Shown: positions 59,441 through 64,000 of the stretch, in pieces
Position numbering within the stretch: the first letter of the stretch is position 1
Layout: every line of letters starts with the position of its first letter
From: Subtercola boreus
GTDB lineage: Bacteria; Actinomycetota; Actinomycetes; Actinomycetales; Microbacteriaceae
Direction of reading: 5' to 3'
Assembly: GCF_003399625.1 (NCBI RefSeq)
Contig: NZ_NBXA01000034.1
Coordinates: 1-64,000, forward strand
DNA: 64,000 bases
The notes under the pieces: generated by a model
What the model was told of the DNA's origin: nothing
The model's database searches: none
What the model saw: only the letters and a program-made list of their open reading frames with translations
Position numbers and translations under genes: made by a program

Positions 59441-60349
59441 TCAGAGGTCGAGCAGCACCTTCCCGCGGTGGCCTCCGGCAGCGACCAGCCGGTGCGCCTC
59501 CGCCGCCTCGGCGAGGGGCAGGTGCCGAGCGGGCGCCACGACGACAGAGCCGGTGATGGCCGCATCGGCGAGCTGCTGCAGAACATCCGTCGTCTGATCC
59601 CTGCGGCCACCCGACGAGAAGGTCACACCGAGGTCGTAGGCCGCGGAGTCGGCCAGCGTGACGACCCGACGGGTGCCACCGACCAGCTCGATCGAACCGG
59701 GCAGGTCGCCGGCCCCGGCCGTGTCGAGCACCGCGTCGACCCCATCGGGGGCCAGTTCCCGCACCCGCTCGAAGACGCCGGCGCCGTACCGCACAGGGTG
59801 CGCGCCGAGTTCCCGCACGGTCTCGGCATCCTTGTCGCTCGACGTTCCGATGACGGTCACGCCCCGGCTCACGGCGAGCTGCACGGCGAGCGACCCGACC
59901 GCACCGGCGGCGCCGTGCACCAGCAGCGTCTCGCCGTCCGACAGGTCGAGCAGGCCCAGGCCCCGGAGCGCGGCCTCTCCGGCCACCGGAAGAGAGGCCG
60001 CGACATCCCAGCCGAGCCCCGCCGGCTTGCGGATGACCGTGACAGCCGTCGCACTCTCGGCGTAACCGCCGCCCGTTGCCCACCCGAAGACCTCGTCGCC
60101 CACCGCGAGCGCCGTCACCTCCGAACCGATCGCGCTGACCGTTCCCGCGATCTCGCTCCCCGGTGCGACCGGGAACGAGACTTTCATGACGTCCTTCATC
60201 GCCCCCGAGCGGAGCTTGAGGTCGAACGGGTTCACGGCGGCATACCGCACCGCGACGAGCACCTCCCCGGGCTTCGGAATCGGGGCGGCGACCTCGACGA
60301 CGTGCAGCACCTCGGGCCCGCCGAACGTCTCGTATCTGATGGCTCTCAT
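59441..60349 (-). CDS. NADP-dependent quinone oxidoreductase-like protein (zinc-less MDR)
   Basis: A 302-residue medium-chain dehydrogenase/reductase without zinc ligands. The substrate domain begins MRAIRYETFGGPEVLHVVE, and the Rossmann motif is LLVHGAAGAVGSLAVQLAV with a following GTSSDKD. The typical C-terminus is LAEAAEAHRLVAAGGHRGKV. It overlaps the marR gene by 4 bp and is the last gene of the MFS-marR-reductase operon, so detoxification of an electrophile or quinone is plausible. Confidence 0.86.
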   Translation of the reverse strand: MRAIRYETFGGPEVLHVVEVAAPIPKPGEVLVAVRYAAVNPFDLKLRSGAMKDVMKVSFPVAPGSEIAGTVSAIGSEVTALAVGDEVFGWATGGGYAESATAVTVIRKPAGLGWDVAASLPVAGEAALRGLGLLDLSDGETLLVHGAAGAVGSLAVQLAVSRGVTVIGTSSDKDAETVRELGAHPVRYGAGVFERVRELAPDGVDAVLDTAGAGDLPGSIELVGGTRRVVTLADSAAYDLGVTFSSGGRRDQTTDVLQQLADAAITGSVVVAPARHLPLAEAAEAHRLVAAGGHRGKVLLDL

Positions 60350-60765
60350 GTGCTCTCCTCCTCGAGGCGGGAGAGGATTCCCGCCAGCTGTTCGAGCTCA
60401 CCCGCACCCAGCACCTCGAACTCCGGCGGCGCGACGGGCCGAACGGCATTCACCCGTTCGAGCATCAACCTACCCTCAGCGGTGAGGGCGACCATCCGCA
60501 CCCTCCTGTTCGCCGGATCCGTGGCGCGGGCGACCAGGCCCCGCCGCTCGAGCTCGTTGACCGCGACGCTTGCAGCCGGGGCGTCCATTCCCGCGGCCTC
60601 CGCCAGCCCGCCCATGGTGAGCGGCGCCGCCGACAGGCGCCGGAGCACGCGCACACGGCTGAACGACAGCCCGACCTCATCGGAGACGAGGCGTCGGTAG
60701 CCCTCGAGGTTGTGGGTCACCACCGTGAGCATCGAGGCCCACACCTGGTCCGCCTGTTCGTTCAT
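60346..60765 (-). CDS. MarR family transcriptional regulator
   Basis: A 139-residue MarR protein with the winged helix at about 45-95 (LTMGGLAEAAGMDAPAASVA, then VNELERRGLVARATDPANRR). No sensor cysteine of the OhrR type is visible, so it probably binds a small aromatic or drug-like ligand. It overlaps the MFS transporter gene at its start and the reductase at its end. A 31-bp palindrome before the transporter is its likely site. Confidence 0.86.
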   Translation of the reverse strand: MNEQADQVWASMLTVVTHNLEGYRRLVSDEVGLSFSRVRVLRRLSAAPLTMGGLAEAAGMDAPAASVAVNELERRGLVARATDPANRRVRMVALTAEGRLMLERVNAVRPVAPPEFEVLGAGELEQLAGILSRLEEEST

Positions 60766-62294
60766 CAGCGTATTCCTGCGTCTGAGCGAGCAGGGCCGGC
60801 TGCAACCGCAGCGGCCGCTCTCCCGGCAGGAGCCTGAGCGGGCTTCGCGTCGGCAGGCTCCGCGTCGGCCAGCAGGTGCGCAATGCGCTCGGTGCTCCGG
60901 CGTGCCCACGGTGTGGACGCTGTGATGCCCAGAATGACGATCACGGCACCGCAGCCGATCACGATCCACCAGAACGGGTGCGTCGCGAGGGCGAAGGCCG
61001 GGCCGATGACTCCCGCCGCGCCGGCTGCGGTCACCGTTCCGGCGAGGGCCACGCCGATGGACGATCCCGTCTGGCGGCTGGTCGACGCGAGCCCGGCCGC
61101 GACACCGGCCTGTGAGCGGGGCATGCCGGAGACGGCGGTCGTCGTGATGGGGGCGTTGATCATCCCGAAGCCGAGGCCGAAGAGAACGTACGCACCGAAC
61201 AGCACGAGGACCGGGGTGTCGGCCGTGAGGGTGGTGAGAACGAGTGCGCTGGCCGCGATCAGGGAGCCCGCGAGCACGAGCGAGGGCCGGGTGCCGAAAC
61301 GCGCGACGAGGTTTCCTGAGATCAGGGAGCAGACGAGCGTCGCGACGGCGAGCGGCAGCATGTACAGGCCGGTGTGGAATGCCGAGAGCCCCCGAACGTC
61401 CTGCAGGTACAGGGCGTTCACGAACAGGAAACCACCGTACGCGGCGAACCCGCAGACCGCCGTGATCGTGGCGGAACTGAAGGGGATGCTCCGGAAGAAA
61501 CGCAGGTCGACGAACGGTTCCCGGATGCGGCTCTCGTGTCTGGCCAGCAGCACCACAGCCACAGCCGTCAGCACGAAGAGCCCGATGATGAGCGGGTTCG
61601 ACCAGCCCTGCCGCGGCCCCTCGATGAGCCCGAACACGAGCGAGACGAGGGCGACGATCACGAACAGCTGGCCGAGCGGGTCGAGCTTCCGCGCCACCGC
61701 AGCGCGCGATTCGGGAACGAAGACGGCGCACAGGATGATCGCAGCGACGCCGACCGGAACGTTCACCCAGAACACCGAACGCCAGCCGACGGTCTCGGTC
61801 AGCGCCCCGCCCACCAGAGGACCGAACGCCATGCTGACACCGACGATGGCGCCCCAGATGCCAACCGCCCGGGCCCGCTCCCTCGCGCCCGTGAAGACGT
61901 TGGTGATGATCGACATGGCAACCGGGTTGAGCATCGAGCCGCCGAGCGCCTGCAGCACCCGCGCGAAGATCAGAAAGCCGATGCTCGGCGCGATGCTGCA
62001 GAGCAGCGAACCCAGGCTGAAGACGACCAGGCCGATCTGGAACACGCGGCGGCGGCCGAATCGGTCGGCCATGGAGCCGGAGAGCAGCAGGAAGCTCGCG
62101 ATCGTCAGGGTGTAGCCGTCGATGATCCACTGGAGGTCGGAGACCGACGCCCCGAAGTCGACGCGGATCGAGGGCAGCGCGACATTGACGATCGTCACGT
62201 CCATCGACACGATGAACAGGCTCAGACAGCAGATCGCGAGCACCAGGCCCTTGGGCGACGCCTTCCCGGTGCGGAGTTCGCGGTTCACGATCAT
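60765..62294 (-). CDS. MFS transporter, DHA2 (EmrB/QacA) type
   Basis: A 509-residue drug/proton antiporter with 14 predicted membrane segments. Motif A GSMADRFGRRRVFQIGLVVF and motif C-like ALGGSMLNPVAMSIITNVF are typical for DHA2 exporters, and the membrane-embedded Asp in FIVSMDVTIVNVALPS is present. I use ATG 62292-62294. GTG 62327 lies inside the operator palindrome and is therefore unlikely. It heads the operon MFS - marR - reductase and would export the compound that the MarR protein senses. Confidence 0.88.
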   Translation of the reverse strand: MIVNRELRTGKASPKGLVLAICCLSLFIVSMDVTIVNVALPSIRVDFGASVSDLQWIIDGYTLTIASFLLLSGSMADRFGRRRVFQIGLVVFSLGSLLCSIAPSIGFLIFARVLQALGGSMLNPVAMSIITNVFTGARERARAVGIWGAIVGVSMAFGPLVGGALTETVGWRSVFWVNVPVGVAAIILCAVFVPESRAAVARKLDPLGQLFVIVALVSLVFGLIEGPRQGWSNPLIIGLFVLTAVAVVLLARHESRIREPFVDLRFFRSIPFSSATITAVCGFAAYGGFLFVNALYLQDVRGLSAFHTGLYMLPLAVATLVCSLISGNLVARFGTRPSLVLAGSLIAASALVLTTLTADTPVLVLFGAYVLFGLGFGMINAPITTTAVSGMPRSQAGVAAGLASTSRQTGSSIGVALAGTVTAAGAAGVIGPAFALATHPFWWIVIGCGAVIVILGITASTPWARRSTERIAHLLADAEPADAKPAQAPAGRAAAAVAAGPARSDAGIR

Positions 62295-62317
62295 CCGGGG
62301 GCGCCTCTCGGCAACGT

Positions 62318-62348
62318 TTGTAAGCACACAACTATTGTGAACCTACAA
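62318..62348. promoter_or_regulatory. 31-bp MarR operator palindrome
   Basis: Two 14-base half-sites, TTGTAAGCACACAA (62318-62331) and TTGTGAACCTACAA (62335-62348), are complementary at 11 of 14 positions around a central CTA. The inner CACAA-CTA-TTGTG is perfect. It lies 24 bp upstream of the MFS start and 32 kb of other genes have no second copy that I noticed. A MarR dimer pair would block transcription of MFS-marR-reductase. Confidence 0.65.
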
Positions 62349-62364
62349 CCTTCCCCCGTCAATG

Positions 62365-63762
62365 TCAGCGGCGGAGCCGCTCCGCCAGGTGCGCATGGAG
62401 CTCGGCGATCGGCACGCGCTCCTGCTTCATCGTGTCGCGGTCGCGCACCGTGACGGCCGCGTCCTCGAGGGAGTCGAAATCCACCGTGACGCAGAACGGG
62501 GTGCCGATCTCGTCGAAGCGGCGGTAGCGGCGGCCGATCGCCTGGGCGTCGTCGAATTCGATGTTCCACTCGCCGGCCAAGTCATCCGCCACCTGTCGGG
62601 CCAGCGGCGAGAGCGCTTCGTTCCGCGACAGCGGCAGCACGGCCACCGTCACCGGCGCGAGGCGCGGGTCGAGGTGCAGCACCACGCGCTTGTCGGTTCC
62701 GCCCTTGGCGTTCGGAACCTCCTCTTCGTCGTAGGCATCCACCAGAAAGGCCATCAGAGCGCGCGTGAGACCGAACGACGGTTCGATGACGTACGGCACG
62801 TACCGCTCACCGGTCGTCTGGTCGAAGTACGACAGGTCTTTGCCGCTCGTCTCCGAGTGCGTCCTGAGGTCGTAGTCGGTGCGGTTCGCAACGCCCATCA
62901 GCTCGCCCCACTCGCTGCCGGTGAACTCGAACCTGTACTCGATGTCGACGGTGCGCTTGGAGTAGTGCGACAGCTTCTCGGCCGGGTGCTCGAAGAACCG
63001 GATGTTCTCGGGGTCGATTCCGAGATCGGTGAACCAGGCCCAGCAGAGATCCATCCAGCTCTGCTGCCACTGTTCGTCGTCACCAGGCTTGACGAAGAAC
63101 TCGATCTCCATCTGCTCGAACTCGCGCGTGCGGAAGATGAAGTTGCCGGGCGTGATCTCGTTGCGGAACGCCTTGCCGATCTGGCCGATACCGAACGGCG
63201 GCTTCTTCCGTGACGTCTGCAGCACGTTCGCGAAGTTCGTGAAGATGCCCTGCGCCGTCTCGGGCCGGAGGTAGTGCAGCCCGGTCTCGTCGTCGACGAC
63301 GCCCAGGTAGGTCTTCATCATCCCCGACATCTGGCGGATCGGCGACCACTGCCCGATCTTCTTCGGGTGCTCAGGATCGGGGATGTCGTCGAGCCCGTTG
63401 GCCGGCGGATGACCGTGCTCGGCCTCATACGCCTCGAACAGGTGGTCGGCGCGGTACCGCTTGTGCGTCACGAGCGACTCGGTGAGCGGATCGCTGAATA
63501 CCTTGACATGCCCGGACGCCTCCCAGACGGCGGTGGGCAGGATGATCGCCGAGTCGAGCCCGACCATGTCGCGGCGCCCGCGCACGAAGGTGTTCCACCA
63601 CTGGCGCTTGATGTTCTCCTTCAGCTCCACTCCCAGGGGACCGTAGTCCCAGGCCGAGCGGGTTCCGCCGTAGATGTCGCCCGACGGGAAGACGAAGCCC
63701 CGGTGCTGGGCGAGGGCGATGACGGCGTCGAGGCGAGACTGCTCGCGGGGCTCTGGGGCCAT
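62365..63762 (-). CDS. glyS: Glycine--tRNA ligase (homodimeric, eukaryote/actinobacterial type)
   Basis: A 465-residue class II aminoacyl-tRNA synthetase charging tRNA-Gly. The N-terminus [20 protein letters not shown], the class II motif 2 [20 protein letters not shown], the glycine-specific [21 protein letters not shown] and motif 3 [14 protein letters not shown] are all present. The anticodon-binding domain forms the C-terminus (about 360-465). ATG 63760-63762 is the start. Essential housekeeping gene; tRNA-Gly(CCC) occurs at 42602 in the same window. Confidence 0.95.
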   Translation of the reverse strand: MAPEPREQSRLDAVIALAQHRGFVFPSGDIYGGTRSAWDYGPLGVELKENIKRQWWNTFVRGRRDMVGLDSAIILPTAVWEASGHVKVFSDPLTESLVTHKRYRADHLFEAYEAEHGHPPANGLDDIPDPEHPKKIGQWSPIRQMSGMMKTYLGVVDDETGLHYLRPETAQGIFTNFANVLQTSRKKPPFGIGQIGKAFRNEITPGNFIFRTREFEQMEIEFFVKPGDDEQWQQSWMDLCWAWFTDLGIDPENIRFFEHPAEKLSHYSKRTVDIEYRFEFTGSEWGELMGVANRTDYDLRTHSETSGKDLSYFDQTTGERYVPYVIEPSFGLTRALMAFLVDAYDEEEVPNAKGGTDKRVVLHLDPRLAPVTVAVLPLSRNEALSPLARQVADDLAGEWNIEFDDAQAIGRRYRRFDEIGTPFCVTVDFDSLEDAAVTVRDRDTMKQERVPIAELHAHLAERLRR

Positions 63763-63861
63763 GGTGGGGTGTTCCCTACGGGTATACGGGTCTTCGGGTG
63801 GCGAAGTGCAACGGTTTCGAACCGGTGTCGGTTCGGCTCCAACTCTAACGAACTCGCGCGT

Positions 63862-64000
63862 TCAGCCCTCCACGCGAACGCCGAGGTGTTCGGCGAACAG
63901 CGGCGCGAACTGCGACAGCTGCAGATCGTCGACGATCGTGCCGGCCAACCCTTCGACACCGTGCACGGCCTGGAACTCGCTCGTTCGGAGGTCGACGCTG
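63862..64000 (-). CDS. C-terminus of an unidentified protein (cut by window edge)
   Basis: The last 45 residues of a minus-strand protein are visible, including SEFQAVHGVEGLAGTIVDDL and LAEHLGVRVEG-like end, with stop TGA at 63862-63864. The codon use is that of a real gene (third-position G/C). The fragment is too short to name the family. It ends 100 bp before the glyS start and could be the upstream gene of the same transcription unit. Confidence 0.5.
   Translation of the reverse strand, partial: SVDLRTSEFQAVHGVEGLAGTIVDDLQLSQFAPLFAEHLGVRVEG

Noticed and set aside
1-64000. CRISPR array, prophage or toxin-antitoxin system
   Set aside because: I saw no regularly spaced repeats, no cas, phage structural or integrase genes, and no recognisable toxin-antitoxin pair.

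Overview
This is a chromosomal stretch of a high-GC Gram-positive bacterium (Actinomycetota). The family Microbacteriaceae is my best guess, from GC content, codon use, the actinobacterial Asp23/DUF6286/DUF2273 envelope-stress cluster and the single-chain glycyl-tRNA synthetase. That placement is inference; no rRNA is present. Coding density is high, genes sit in tight operons with 4-bp ATGA overlaps, and I see no prophage or CRISPR. The only mobile element visible is the end of an IS3-like insertion sequence at the left edge.

Region 1 (about 1-11.3 kb): IS end; a TetR regulator and an MpaB-like haem oxygenase; a convergent gabT-gdh-gabD operon (4-aminobutyrate transaminase, glutamate dehydrogenase, succinate-semialdehyde dehydrogenase); a second TetR; a polar amino-acid ABC importer with a gamma-glutamyltransferase-like enzyme.

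Region 2 (11.3-20.3 kb): a long minus-strand transcription unit (ethanolamine-phosphate/phosphohydroxylysine phospho-lyase-like PLP enzyme, GntR, PucR, aldehyde dehydrogenase, agmatine-deiminase-like enzyme, amidase). A small-molecule kinase is divergent from its head. Two identical-format inverted repeats (ATTG-N5-CAAT) lie between them.

Region 3 (20.3-33.3 kb): two amidohydrolase modules. One is LacI - APC permease - YtcJ-like amidohydrolase - DUF3237. The other is a TetR regulator with an RbsABC-type importer and two more YtcJ-like amidohydrolases, tied together by three copies of one operator-like motif. An Lrp/AsnC regulator follows.

Region 4 (33.3-41.5 kb): APC permease, SDR and a 968-residue natural fusion of hydroxylysine-kinase-like kinase, degenerate LytM/M23-like domain and class III PLP phospho-lyase; a divergent flavin amine oxidase; an Asp-nucleophile alpha/beta hydrolase and a divergent CGNR zinc-finger regulator. 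The window thus holds both a split and a fused version of the same kinase plus ammonio-phospholyase chemistry, each next to transport and dehydrogenase genes.

Region 5 (41.5-64 kb): a junction with a decayed peroxiredoxin, a truncated NAD(P)-binding protein and tRNA-Gly(CCC), then more ordinary genes: DinB-like and HAD proteins, DksA-like protein, GT-C-like membrane protein, OhrR-like MarR regulator, the Asp23 envelope-stress cluster with its own ECF sigma factor, M18 aminopeptidase, a pectinacetylesterase-like lipid-anchored or membrane-anchored protein, PhzF with a divergent MocR/PdxR-type regulator, a MarR/MFS/quinone-oxidoreductase operon, and glycyl-tRNA synthetase.

Overall the first 40 kb reads as a catabolic island for amines, amino acids and amides: substrates are imported, phosphorylated or deaminated, and the resulting semialdehydes are oxidised.
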